DNA of 64,000 nucleotides from Aristolochia californica (lineage: Eukaryota; Streptophyta; Magnoliopsida; Piperales; Aristolochiaceae), in contig JARWKL010000006.1 of NCBI GenBank assembly GCA_029961685.1, forward strand, positions 3,286,001 through 3,350,000, written 5' to 3'. The translations under genes were made by a program, and so were the position numbers. Under the pieces are notes generated by a model. It had not been told where the DNA came from, ran no database searches, and saw nothing but the letters and a program-made list of their open reading frames with translations. Below, piece by piece: positions 59,501 to 64,000 of the stretch. How positions within the stretch are numbered: the stretch's first letter is position 1; each line of letters opens with the position of its first letter.

Positions 59501-61742
59501 AGAAATTGGTTAAGAATCCTCTAGGATTATGGTTCTGTGAGGGTTGTTAGTTTTGTATCCTGGTTGTGTTTTTCAACCGTTGGGTTTATTTTTGTTTTTT
59601 GCAATTAACTCATTTCATCTCTATAAAAAGAAATTATTTTGGTTTACTGAACTCCTCTAATTGGTTATTTAAGTATTACATTTCATTCCTTATCTGGTTT
59701 TTCGTTTCAGGAATGAGGCTCTTCGAGTAGCATTCATCCATATAGAGGAGAATATCAAAGCTGATGGAAAGGTGTCAAAGGAATTTTATTCCAAGCTTGT
59801 TAAAGCTGATATGCATGGAAAAGATCAGGTCAGTGGCCATTATTACTTGAAAAAACAGGTTATTCTTGTTTTGGAAAAAGGTCTTTTGGATTTATTGTCA
59901 ATGCTCCAAAGGGCTCGAATACACCAAAAGAATGTGTCCATTATGATCATGATGATCCCACTACCTACCAATCCCAGAGTTCCAAGAGCTACTATCAAAG
60001 TTCAGCTTGTAAGATCCTATTGGAGGGATGCAACTGGCAATTCGCTTTGGCAAATGAGAGGACTGGTTAAAGGATTCCATAGTTGTCTCTAATGAGGGGC
60101 CCCTGGGAGTTCACAAAGTAATTCCATAACCTCTCCCTATACATTTGAAGCCCATATTGTATGGTTTAGGTAGGAGGAAAAAACAAGCAGTCTTGATACG
60201 TTTATTTTGGAGAATGGAATCTTCGCCGCATTGAATTCTTCTGATTAGCAAACTCCAAAGCCGTTGGGAAGGGGATTGATTCATGAGCATATAGATCTGT
60301 TTCCTAATCCGCATAGAGATTTAGGAAGACAAATGTCACTCAACTGGTCAATGCCTTCCCAAAGTAATTTCTTGAGACATGGCTTGGAGGAAAATAGAGG
60401 AATCTTCTTACATGGAAGTTATTTTAATAAAAAAGAGTACAGAAGTAGGAAAACGTTATGTCAACTAATAGGTGGAATTAAACGAATTAATGCATTCTAT
60501 TTTGTATTGATTTGAATTTTTGTTTTTTACATTTAAAAAAAAAATTGATTTAACGAATTAATACATTCTATTTTGTATTGATTGAATTTTTTTTTTTACA
60601 TTTCAAAAAAAAAAATTGATTTGAATTTTTTTCCTTTTTTCTGTCTTTCTCACATGTTCTATTTAGTTTTTAGAGTTGCACAATTTGACACAATATGCTG
60701 GAAGTAATGCCTCACCTCTTTCATATTTTGCGAAACAAGGTTTTTATGGTTCTCCAATGATCTGAACAGGAAGTATATTCAATAAAGCTGCCTGGAGATC
60801 CAAAGCTTGGAGAAGGCAAACCTGAAAATCAAAATCATGCCATAATTTTCACACGTGGAGATGCCATTCAAACTATCGATATGAATCAGGTTAAGATTTG
60901 GCCTGAAACATTTATTGTGACAAATTCAGCGTTTAAAATCTGAACTTCTAATTGGATTGTTGAACCATATATGCATGAGATTTATGATTGAAATGGCTTT
61001 TTTACTTGGTATAACTTAACTATGTTCTTGGTGGAATAACTTCGGCTGCTTTAGTGCATTGGAATGATCTAAAGTGTCCTTCTGGTATGACATGCAGGAT
61101 AACTACCTGGAGGAGGCCATGAAAATGAGAAATCTTCTAGAAGAATTCTGGCAAAATCATGGGCTTAGACCACCAACTATCCTTGGTGTGAGAGAGCATG
61201 TCTTTACTGGAAGGTAGCCCTGTTTATAGCTCTTATTTTTAGTCCGCTGAGTTTGTTCTTATATCTTTTTATTTGAATGTTAACTTGGGGTGCAGTGTGT
61301 GGTAAAGTGAAAGAAATTAAATGTATGAGATGTGACCTGCTTCCAGGTTAGCTTTTTGCAGTTATAAGCTAGTCTTTACTAATGCATAAAGTTTGAGTTG
61401 ATACACCAGTCTGGAAGAATCACCATGGAAATATCTATTGTAAAAGAGTAACTATGCAAATATCTATTGTAGAAGAGTAACTATGCAAGTATCAATTGTA
61501 GAAGAGTAAATATGCAAATATCTATTGTAGAAGAGTAACTATGCAAATATCTATTTTAGGAGATTCCGTTACTGTTGACCACTAGAGTTTGATGAGTGAA
61601 ATACATGTGTTAGATAATCCATATGATTGCCTAATTCGTTTTTGTTGCATCTCTTCAGTGTCTCATCCTTAGCCTGGTTTATGTCCAACCAAGAGACCAG
61701 TTTTGTAACATTGGGTCAACGTGTTTTGGCAAATCCTCTCAA
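17791..61742 (+). CDS. GSL8/CALS10: Callose synthase, GSL8/CalS10 type (5' 38 exons; 3' end outside window)
   Basis: Predicted membrane 1,3-beta-glucan synthase using UDP-glucose. Known GSL8/CalS10 proteins make callose at the cell plate and plasmodesmata. I spliced 38 exons by hand; every intron is GT...AG, every junction keeps frame and no stop occurs. They give 1,373 codons plus two bases of the usual ~1,900. The start ATG opens MARAYHNWERLVRATLQ, the family N-terminus. Residues ~1-330 are the cytosolic N-terminal region. FKS1 domain 1 (YFLIWGEAANVRF) begins near residue 350. N-terminal membrane helices lie at about 490-755. The central glucan synthase region starts near 1,030 (LEARRRLEFFTNSLFM, then ELRFWVSYRGQTLART). 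The rest of the catalytic region and the C-terminal helices lie past the edge. Retention of MARxxxNWERL, GLAGAVPPSLG and RRHRVED favours GSL8 over its paralogue GSL10. Introns 6, 9, 34 and 38 are full of retroelements. Confidence 0.95.
21176..21208. repeat. (CT)n microsatellite at the start of intron 6
   Basis: Interrupted CT repeat (ctctctctctttctctctct) just after exon 6. Confidence 0.8.
21647..23320 (-). pseudogene. LINE B RNase H and zf-RVT-type region
   Basis: Minus frames give NFDGSSLGNPGIAGFGGVI (first catalytic Asp), then IEGDSKVVIGWC (another catalytic Asp) and SATDVLAKQGASLQSLVV. The Cys-rich region DPLCPFCNNEAESASHTLLL lies in 22,084-22,746. The part at 23,051-23,317 continues the RT C-terminus (GGLGIRKSKEMNKALLLKWI). 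Frames change at about 21,900 and 22,060. Confidence 0.85.
23450..24848 (-). pseudogene. LINE B reverse transcriptase, broken
   Basis: 24,142-24,848 carries DRAPGPDGFNGYFLKKFWAH and the following RT motifs; 23,908-24,135 carries the KAHKLMNHFRR region; 23,571-23,855 carries LQYADDTIIF, the catalytic YADD. At least three frameshifts separate them. Confidence 0.85.
24849..25072 (+). mobile_element. LINE 3' tail nested in LINE B in opposite orientation
   Basis: Plus-strand sequence from about 24,849 repeats the last ~200 bp of the LINE B family (end of RNase H, then the ttgttgtaagggatctgctc trailer), ending in a 14-base A run at about 25,043-25,056. It splits LINE B between endonuclease and RT. 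A 9-bp ccatagagg flanks it (24,839-24,847 and 25,073-25,081), with 15-16 unexplained bases after the A run. Confidence 0.8.
25090..25913 (-). pseudogene. LINE B endonuclease
   Basis: A long frame: IVIFQETKCQEM (metal-binding Glu), GHSGGIFLAWDS, ARDFNAIRY (catalytic Asp and Asn kept) and GSNHWPIM, where the usual Asp of SDH is Asn. It lacks an obvious start in the same frame and ends at a stop after FPLKL, where related copies read on. Confidence 0.85.
26201..27850 (-). pseudogene. LINE B ORF1 (gag-like)
   Basis: 27,489-27,848 carries the N-terminal part (EDGPWSTAKGRSARRKG). 26,623-27,348 carries the conserved core (WMEPQKWLVLPKTKEET, then PLGQWVSIRGLPFELWSIEV and FNTFGRIIQWSDTT), a DUF4283-like ORF1 region. 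26,201-26,578 is a low-complexity tail. There are frameshifts at about 27,400 and 26,620. Confidence 0.75.
27896..29480. other. Intron 6 sequence without recognisable gene
   Basis: AT-rich intron to about 28,880, then a stretch (28,900-29,480) with short open frames that I could not assign. No convincing domain. Confidence 0.5.
29481..31010 (-). mobile_element. LINE D fragment (RT C-terminus and zf-RVT-type region)
   Basis: 30,800-31,010 reads KKILYKGSTDGFKHHLVKWS, matching the RT C-terminal segment of LINE B (SFKYHLVRWDEV). 30,520-30,790 continues (LSPIWKYIHKGFTLF). 29,900-30,430 resembles the zf-RVT-type region (AKAKFFLWNALHLKIFTRDD). It is strongly decayed with many stops; the left limit is uncertain. 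Confidence 0.65.
31012..31545 (+). mobile_element. LINE endonuclease fragment, plus strand
   Basis: The translation shows the second half of the L1 endonuclease and its exit (RFENSWLLEKNFDSLIN, GRREWAFPLKLYFLKGKIKE with frame changes). Directly abuts LINE D, which runs the other way, so the pair forms an inverted arrangement. Confidence 0.65.
31580..31905. repeat. GAGCTCG-rich dispersed repeat
   Basis: Contains many short inverted gagctcg/cgagccg and cgaaccg motifs and begins near gtgtgtaggggtggcat. The look is that of small nonautonomous DNA transposons common in plants, but I cannot fix the ends. Confidence 0.4.
31980..32760. repeat. Purine-rich tandem repeat, three imperfect units of about 215-248 bp
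   Basis: The plus strand is almost only A and G for long runs. The marker aaacaaatagcaagaagagg recurs with its tag or tcg at 32,161, 32,376 and 32,624 (spacing 215 and 248). Each unit also has an AT-rich segment ending in aaactattttataaaaa. Confidence 0.85.
33295..36088 (+). mobile_element. LINE C: internally deleted L1-type element (ORF1 joined to RT C-terminus/RNase H)
   Basis: The plus strand. 33,284-34,458 is ORF1, with RSFISIPLAFVSDF, WMEPRKWLVLTKS and PLGQWVSIRGLPIELWTNEV. At about 34,455 it passes directly into FKYHLVSREDVCFPK, the C-terminal end of RT, so the endonuclease and most of RT (about 3 kb) are missing. The 3' part (34,926-35,940) is the zf-RVT-type region and RNase H. It ends in a short A run at about 36,079-36,088. 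No target-site duplication was found. Confidence 0.8.
34926..36030 (+). pseudogene. LINE C zf-RVT-type region and RNase H
   Basis: A 340-residue open frame from 34,926: PSIDPLCSFCNSEEETISHI (Cys-rich region), then LKLNFDGSSLGNPKIAGFGG and IEGDSKVVIDW (RNase H catalytic residues D, E and D visible). A frameshift in a C run near 35,870 breaks the end. It looks like a free-standing RNase H-domain gene but is the 3' half of LINE C. Confidence 0.85.
36095..36650 (+). mobile_element. LINE E: 5'-truncated RNase H tail
   Basis: Translation gives LLDVSNSITAELQALCHDLL (RNase H second motif) with several frameshifts, and the trailer ends in an A run at about 36,639-36,649. Confidence 0.65.
37160..38191 (+). 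CDS. GSL8/CALS10: Callose synthase exons 7-9
   Basis: Exons: 37160-37249, 37866-37963, 38074-38191 (residues 279-380). Exon 7 starts KDNIRNQRENLVLSIANAQ directly after a tctctgcag acceptor. Exon 9 contains the family signature YFLIWGEAANVRF followed by PECLCYIFHH, which marks the start of FKS1 domain 1. This small exon island is separated from exon 6 by 15,990 bp and from exon 10 by 7,069 bp, both filled with retroelements. The reading frame continues correctly across both gaps (phase 0 on each side). Confidence 0.95.
37361..37725 (-). mobile_element. Degenerate TRIM-like element in intron 7
   Basis: Two related segments (start about 37,367 and 37,653) share a ctggttccat-c-caaaatga core. Between them is noncoding sequence, and gctctaatacta just before the right copy is the complement of a tRNA-iMet primer-binding site (tagtattagagc). 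This fits a minus-strand LTR pair, with the left copy longer. Confidence 0.45.
38501..41098 (+). mobile_element. LINE F: 5'-truncated L1-type element with 15-bp target-site duplication
   Basis: Flanked by identical aggtattggttattg at 38,486-38,500 and 41,099-41,113. It starts within RT (LQFADDTICFGVG; the catalytic motif is FADD here), passes through GGLGIRPTKEMNNALMLKWI, is interrupted by a TRIM array (39,237-39,661), and resumes with the zf-RVT-type region and RNase H (NFDGSALDCPGSAGASGV, then IEGDLKTVISW, where Asp-Ser is Asp-Leu). It ends in an A run. Several frameshifts. Confidence 0.92.
39237..39661 (+). mobile_element. TRIM-type mini LTR retrotransposon, three LTRs in tandem
   Basis: LTRs at 39,237-39,325, 39,399-39,488 and 39,562-39,661 begin tgtca and end in tgtca/tgaca. 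Between them are two 73-bp internal segments, each starting with tggtatcagag(t) or tggtattagagc, the complement of the initiator-Met tRNA 3' end. The array is flanked by a 5-bp duplication ctact (39,232-39,236 and 39,662-39,666). A single LTR-internal-LTR unit would be only 252 bp. No coding capacity, as in TRIMs; it depends on other elements. LTR3 has an altered middle. Confidence 0.85.
41114..42300. other. Intron 9 stretch with unassigned Pro/Thr-rich open frames
   Basis: The plus frames at 41,492-42,097 and 41,931-42,173 are rich in Pro, Thr and Ser (PTVTPSPS). The composition is unlike the AT-rich intron around it and recalls LINE ORF1 linkers, but I find no conserved motif. It abuts the poly(T) end of LINE G. 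Confidence 0.35.
42301..43610 (-). mobile_element. LINE G: 5'-truncated zf-RVT-type/RNase H fragment
   Basis: A T run at 42,299-42,309 is its tail. The minus strand encodes RNase H pieces (GISDSTTAELSRLLNGLQVF) and, at 43,102-43,593, FTTTSAYDFLRSPN and AKFFIWSACRNKILIFDSLI of the zf-RVT-type region. The right limit is near 43,610. No clear target-site duplication. Confidence 0.75.
43611..45260. other. Rest of intron 9
   Basis: AT-rich intron up to the exon 10 acceptor, with a short CT/CA-rich stretch near 44,985-45,015. No gene seen. Confidence 0.6.
45261..53335 (+). CDS. GSL8/CALS10: Callose synthase exons 10-34
   Basis: Exons: 45261-45389, 45494-45570, 45671-45749, 46444-46536, 46626-46728, 46831-46954, 47054-47240, 47426-47478, 47993-48053, 48188-48269, 48752-48801, 48883-48969, 49127-49212, 49312-49339, 49968-50065, 50454-50535, 50629-50789, 51093-51213, 51671-51768, 51919-52009, 52091-52251, 52352-52461, 52714-52848, 53010-53078, 53158-53335. 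Exons 13-16 and 18-21 encode hydrophobic segments (for example LWIFLVLMF and IYIMDIHIWYTL). Exon 23 is a 28-bp micro-exon in a poorly conserved linker (MAVERQQSQ). Exons 30-34 enter the catalytic region. The exon 33/34 junction (53078/53158) lies in a variable loop and is the least certain; reading through exon 33 hits a stop, so an intron is needed. Two introns (23 and 26) carry short LINE tails. Confidence 0.93.
45930..45969. repeat. CA repeat followed by long A run in intron 12
   Basis: acacacacacacaac followed by about 25 A residues; possibly the tail of an old retroposon. Confidence 0.7.
49535..49720 (-). mobile_element. LINE 3' tail in intron 23
   Basis: A T run, then the minus-strand LINE trailer (cctaacaacaagagattg) and the end of RNase H (ttggctgatctaggtacatg). 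Only the last ~180 bp are present. Confidence 0.7.
50930..51057 (+). mobile_element. 128-bp LINE 3' tail in intron 26 with 18-bp duplication
   Basis: Flanked by identical aatctgatctcctttatt at 50,912-50,929 and 51,058-51,075. The insert is the LINE trailer (gcaatctcttattgtaaagg) with a short A-rich end; a duplicated gcaatctcgttaacc lies at its start. It ends 35 bp before exon 27. Confidence 0.88.
53454..53893 (-). mobile_element. LINE H: RNase H tail with (TA)n and poly(T), flanked by a duplication
   Basis: aagaagtaattt occurs at 53,442-53,453 and 53,894-53,905. The left end is a (TA)n microsatellite (about 53,456-53,484) and a T run; then the minus frame gives HWYVFLDILDLVSSISCTWS and the RNase H end. 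Confidence 0.8.
53925..54780. other. Decayed LINE-like sequence in intron 34
   Basis: Begins with a T run (53,922-53,936) and has minus-strand similarity to a LINE trailer and RNase H end (for example cagccagatggttggctttg) to about 54,260. The rest to 54,780 has no recognisable content. Confidence 0.4.
54790..57496 (+). mobile_element. LINE I: 5'-truncated L1-type element with a nested LINE tail
   Basis: Plus strand: RT (LDLEKAFDRVNWDLLDDLL, then LQYVDDTLIFAVG, with Ala of YADD replaced by Val), the RT C-terminus GGLGIRLTKDINMTLLLKWI, the zf-RVT-type region (56,141-56,806, SCPLCGLEEETINYLLISC) and RNase H (KLHFDGSSLDHPSMAGF), ending in an A run at about 57,486-57,496. Interrupted by a 302-bp insertion. 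Many stops and frameshifts. Confidence 0.85.
55552..55853 (+). mobile_element. LINE F-family 3' tail nested in LINE I
   Basis: Flanked by aagttccatcttgtgg (55,536-55,551) and aagtttcatcttgtgg (55,854-55,869), 16 bp with one mismatch. The sequence closely follows the last 300 bp of LINE F, including ttattgaaggagac and the trailer aataaaattcagcatcattt plus A run. Confidence 0.9.
57497..58930 (-). mobile_element. Copia B: gag remnant related to copia A
   Basis: Minus frames at 58,158-58,349 (RQVHIAKCLDGLGHEFDSIR) and 57,932-58,147 match the copia gag. 57,602-57,829 reads PSSTWVFDTRALTHMSD, where the protease active site (normally DSGA/DTGA) is altered to DTRA. Pol is absent. The gtgggccccacttt segment near 58,785 also occurs in copia A. 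Confidence 0.7.
58931..59700. other. End of intron 34, unassigned
   Basis: G-rich on the plus strand at 59,100-59,500, with short open frames on both strands that match nothing I know. Confidence 0.4.
59711..61742 (+). CDS. GSL8/CALS10: Callose synthase exons 35-38 (last exons in window)
   Basis: Exons: 59711-59828, 60770-60889, 61098-61213, 61659-61742. They encode NEALRVAFIHIEENIKADG..., then KLPGDPKLGEGKPENQNHAI, TRGDAIQTIDMNQDNYLEEA and SLAWFMSNQETSFVTLGQRV, among the most conserved stretches of plant callose synthases. Exon 38 ends two bases into a Lys codon before gtaagt, so at least one more exon must follow past 64,000. Intron 38 contains a minus-strand copia element that runs off the window. 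Intron 35 has a degenerate, LINE-like stretch at about 59,930-60,440. Confidence 0.94.
60484..60640. repeat. Tandem duplication of about 75 bp with A and T runs in intron 35
   Basis: acgaattaat-cattctattttgtattgat occurs at about 60,482 and 60,553, each followed by T-rich, then A-rich runs. Confidence 0.7.
61425..61560. repeat. 29-bp tandem repeat in intron 37
   Basis: gagtaactatgcaaatatct recurs at 61,446, 61,475, 61,504 and 61,533 (29-bp spacing), with partial units on both sides. Confidence 0.9.
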
Positions 61743-62355
61743 GTAAGTGAAATTTATATACATATTTACTTCTTGAAGTTCTTAAAAGGTTTATGAAAGA
61801 AGGATAAAAATAGAAGAATAGAAGAAGAAAGAAGAAGAAGGAAGTGAAAGGGAGTGGAGAGAAGAGAGTTTGTTGAAGGGGAATGGGAGGTTATATCAGA
61901 AAATTTTGAGCCCCTCTCCTTTTATTGATAACTTTTTAAGTTGATTACAAATGATATTTTTGCCTCTACTCACTTAAACCACCATAACTTCCTAATTACA
62001 TATCAGAATGACATGTAACTTGAAATATAGACATCTAACAACTAACCAATCTGATTAAATCAACTGCAAATTAATACAACACGTATGAAATGACCAAAAT
62101 ACCCTTACTTGATACTTTAACACTCCCCCCTCAAGCTGGAGCATATATGTTAAAAAGCCCTAGCTTACTACTAAACATATTGAACTCATACTTACCCAAT
62201 GCTTTGGTAAAGATATCACCCAGATGATCCCCTAATTGAACATATGGCTTAAAAACTTATTTCTTCATCTCTGCATCTTTAAATAAAGTCGTGGTCAACT
62301 TCTATATTTTAGTTTGTTCATGAAACACTAGATTGATTGCAATAAGAATAGCTGC

Positions 62356-62682
62356 CTAGTTATTATAATAGATAATCATGGGTTCTACAGTATGCATGTT
62401 CAGCTCCTGGAGAACAAATTTGATCCACATTAACTCACTTACATCGTGAGCCATTGCACTTGAGTGAACCACACTATTTTGCTTCTTGCTTTTCCAGCTC
62501 ACTAAATTTCCACCTACAAATACACAATATCTCTTTGTGGACTTTCTACCTACAAATACACAATATCTATTTGTGGACTTTCTACTTACAAATACACAAT
62601 ATGTATTTGTGAACTTTCTACCTATAAATACAATATTTATTTGTGGACTTTTTATCTTGCTTTGACCTTGGATAATCTGCAT
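62356..62682 (-). pseudogene. Copia C RNase H with expanded 12-residue repeat
   Basis: Reads YCVFVGGNLVSWKSKKQNSV and SSAMAHDVSELMWIKFVLQE, the copia RNase H, where the usual acidic residues of SSAEAE read SSAMAH. In front of it a 12-residue unit (RKSTNRYCVFVG) is repeated about four times. Confidence 0.75.
62516..62660 (-). repeat. 36-bp tandem repeat, four units, in copia C RNase H
   Basis: acaaatacac (or ataaataca) starts at 62,516, 62,552, 62,588 and 62,624, exactly 36 bp apart. Units differ by a few substitutions. Confidence 0.92.
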
Positions 62683-62999
62683 TTAAGAAGGCCTCTATCT
62701 GCAGAAGACGGTGAGGCTCAAACAATAACCCATTTCCTGGTGATCCCTTTTAATTATTCCAAATCCTTTGAGCAGCTTTCATATGTACCTTTTGTGGATA
62801 CTCCATGAATTGACTCTCCATACCCACAACAAATGGTATATTGGGACGCGGAATAGTAACATAAATCAATTTATGATCCTATCTTTGATACATTGTTTTA
62901 TCTCTTAGTTCATCATTGTCCCCATTATGAAGATCATTACCAACTTCAATTGGTGTCTCAATAGGTTTATCTTCGAATAATCCATACTCCTATAGCATG

Positions 63000-63912
63000 T
63001 TAGTAACATATTTCCTTTGGGTTAAAAATAGCTCCAACCTTACTATGAGCAACTTCTATCCCAAGGAAACCCAGATCTTTAGTTTGAAAATGTTTAACCA
63101 AATGTTCTTTTACCTCTTCAATTCCTTTGTTGTCATCTCCAAACAAAACAATATCATTTACATAGACAAGCAACACAACAACTCCGAATGGTCTTTTCAT
63201 AACAAATAAAAAGTGATCACAATGACTTCTAGAAAAGTCTTATGACAGTACTACCTCACTGAATTTATCAAACCATGTTCAAGGACTTTGCTTGGGTCCA
63301 TAGGAGTACCTCCTTTAACTTGCATACTTCCCGAGTTTCCCCTTGAACAACATATCTAAGAGGTTGCTCCATATACACTTCTTCCTCTAGATTACCGTAC
63401 AAGAAGGGAATTTTAATATCCAGTTGAAGGAACGACCATCCTTAGTCACAACCACTGATAGAAGACTGTGCAAAGAGGTGAACATAGCAAGAATAAAGAA
63501 AGTTTCAAACACATCTATATCATAAGTCTGGGTATAACCTTTTTTGCTACCAATCGACTTTATATCTGCCAATGGAGCCATCAACATTATATTTAATAGT
63601 ATAAACCCAACAACATCCCGTAATTGCTGCATCATGAGGTGGATCATATAATATCCATGTACCTTGATCATGTAGAGCCCCCATCCCAGCATCTATAGCT
63701 TGCTTCCATTGTGGAGATACTAAAACATCTTGTCTTAAAGGAATGGTATAGGAAGATAGAGACAATGCAAATGATTTGAAATGACCACCAAGGGAATCAA
63801 ATGAGACAATTACAAATAGGGTGTCTAGTTGACTTGCAAACACTTTTTTAACAACAACATGTAGATGTAAATCACTTACCTCAGGATTCGTAGACGAAGA
63901 GGTTTCTGGCAC
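63000..63912 (-). pseudogene. Copia C reverse transcriptase, broken
   Basis: 63,547-63,912 includes WKQAIDAGMGALHDQGTWIL and WVYTIKYNVDGSIGRYKVDW, the start of copia RT. 63,000-63,200 includes LLVYVNDIVLFGDD (the catalytic YVDD reads YVND) and HFQTKDLGFLGIEVA. Frames are interrupted between them. Confidence 0.8.
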
Positions 63913-64000
63913 AAGTTGGAGAGAACATTTTCTTTTTTCTTATCCATGTTTCTATAGTGGCTTTTGTTGTGTATTGTCATGCGAGTTGTTGGGGACATCC

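Larger units (their letters stand above)
61794..64000 (-). mobile_element. Copia C: Ty1/copia element in intron 38, runs off right edge
   Basis: Minus orientation. The left end is the 3' LTR, whose inner border is at about 62,122, next to the polypurine tract (its complement is ctcccccctcaagc, 62,123-62,136). The outer LTR border is tentatively 61,794. Then come RNase H (62,356-62,682), RT (63,000-63,200 and 63,387-63,912) and, off the window, integrase and gag. The frames are broken. Confidence 0.8.

Noticed and set aside
61425..61560. Regular repeats as a CRISPR array
   Set aside because: The units are contiguous with no unique spacers and lie in a plant intron.
17791..61742. Assignment to GSL10/CalS9 instead of GSL8/CalS10
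   Set aside because: Exon 1 and exons 3-5 (GLAGAVPPSLG, KRRHRVED, ELTPYNIVPL) fit GSL8 better than GSL10 from my recall of both; the two are close, so a tree would settle it.

Overview
The window is nuclear DNA from a flowering plant. It has one large intron-rich gene whose exons encode a plant callose synthase, and canonical GT/AG introns. It also has L1-clade LINEs with RNase H tails, Ty1/copia elements, a TRIM-type mini-retrotransposon and a fragment of an endogenous caulimovirid. No prokaryotic or organellar gene order was seen. The species cannot be named from the sequence. Introns of 6-16 kb argue against a compact genome.

Layout. Positions 1-9,060 hold a long, decayed L1-type LINE on the minus strand (LINE A). 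Its RT/endonuclease region is split at about 3.2-4.65 kb by a plus-strand Caulimoviridae-like capsid/protease fragment. From 9.06 to 11.1 kb lies a copia gag remnant with LTR-like sequence. From 11.24 to 15.34 kb (minus) are four exons of a small gene for a predicted plastid membrane protein of the YtxH/At1g42960-like type. Its last exon is not seen and probably lies left of the window, beyond the inserted elements. From 15.34 to 17.79 kb is a head-to-head intergenic region carrying a 331-bp tandem duplication. From 17,791 to beyond the right edge runs a GSL8/CalS10-type callose synthase gene (plus). I could place 38 exons, joined in frame for 1,373 codons, about 72% of the usual length.

The callose synthase introns come in two kinds. 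Most are 80-900 bp. Introns 6 (16.0 kb), 9 (7.1 kb), 34 (6.4 kb) and 38 (over 2.2 kb) are swollen by retrotransposons. Several insertions keep target-site duplications, which lets their limits be set: LINE B (21,603-27,881), LINE F (38,501-41,098), a 128-bp tail in intron 26, LINE H (53,454-53,893), and a 302-bp tail nested in LINE I. Inside LINE F sits the most unusual object of the window: a compact TRIM-like array of three LTRs of 89-100 bp separated by two 73-bp internal segments. Each internal segment begins with an initiator-Met primer-binding site, and the whole array is flanked by a 5-bp duplication.

How it fits together: only two host genes are supported, transcribed divergently, one for callose deposition (cell plate and plasmodesmata) and one probably plastid-targeted. 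Everything else is retroelement sequence in introns or flanks. None of the LINE, copia or viral reading frames looks intact.
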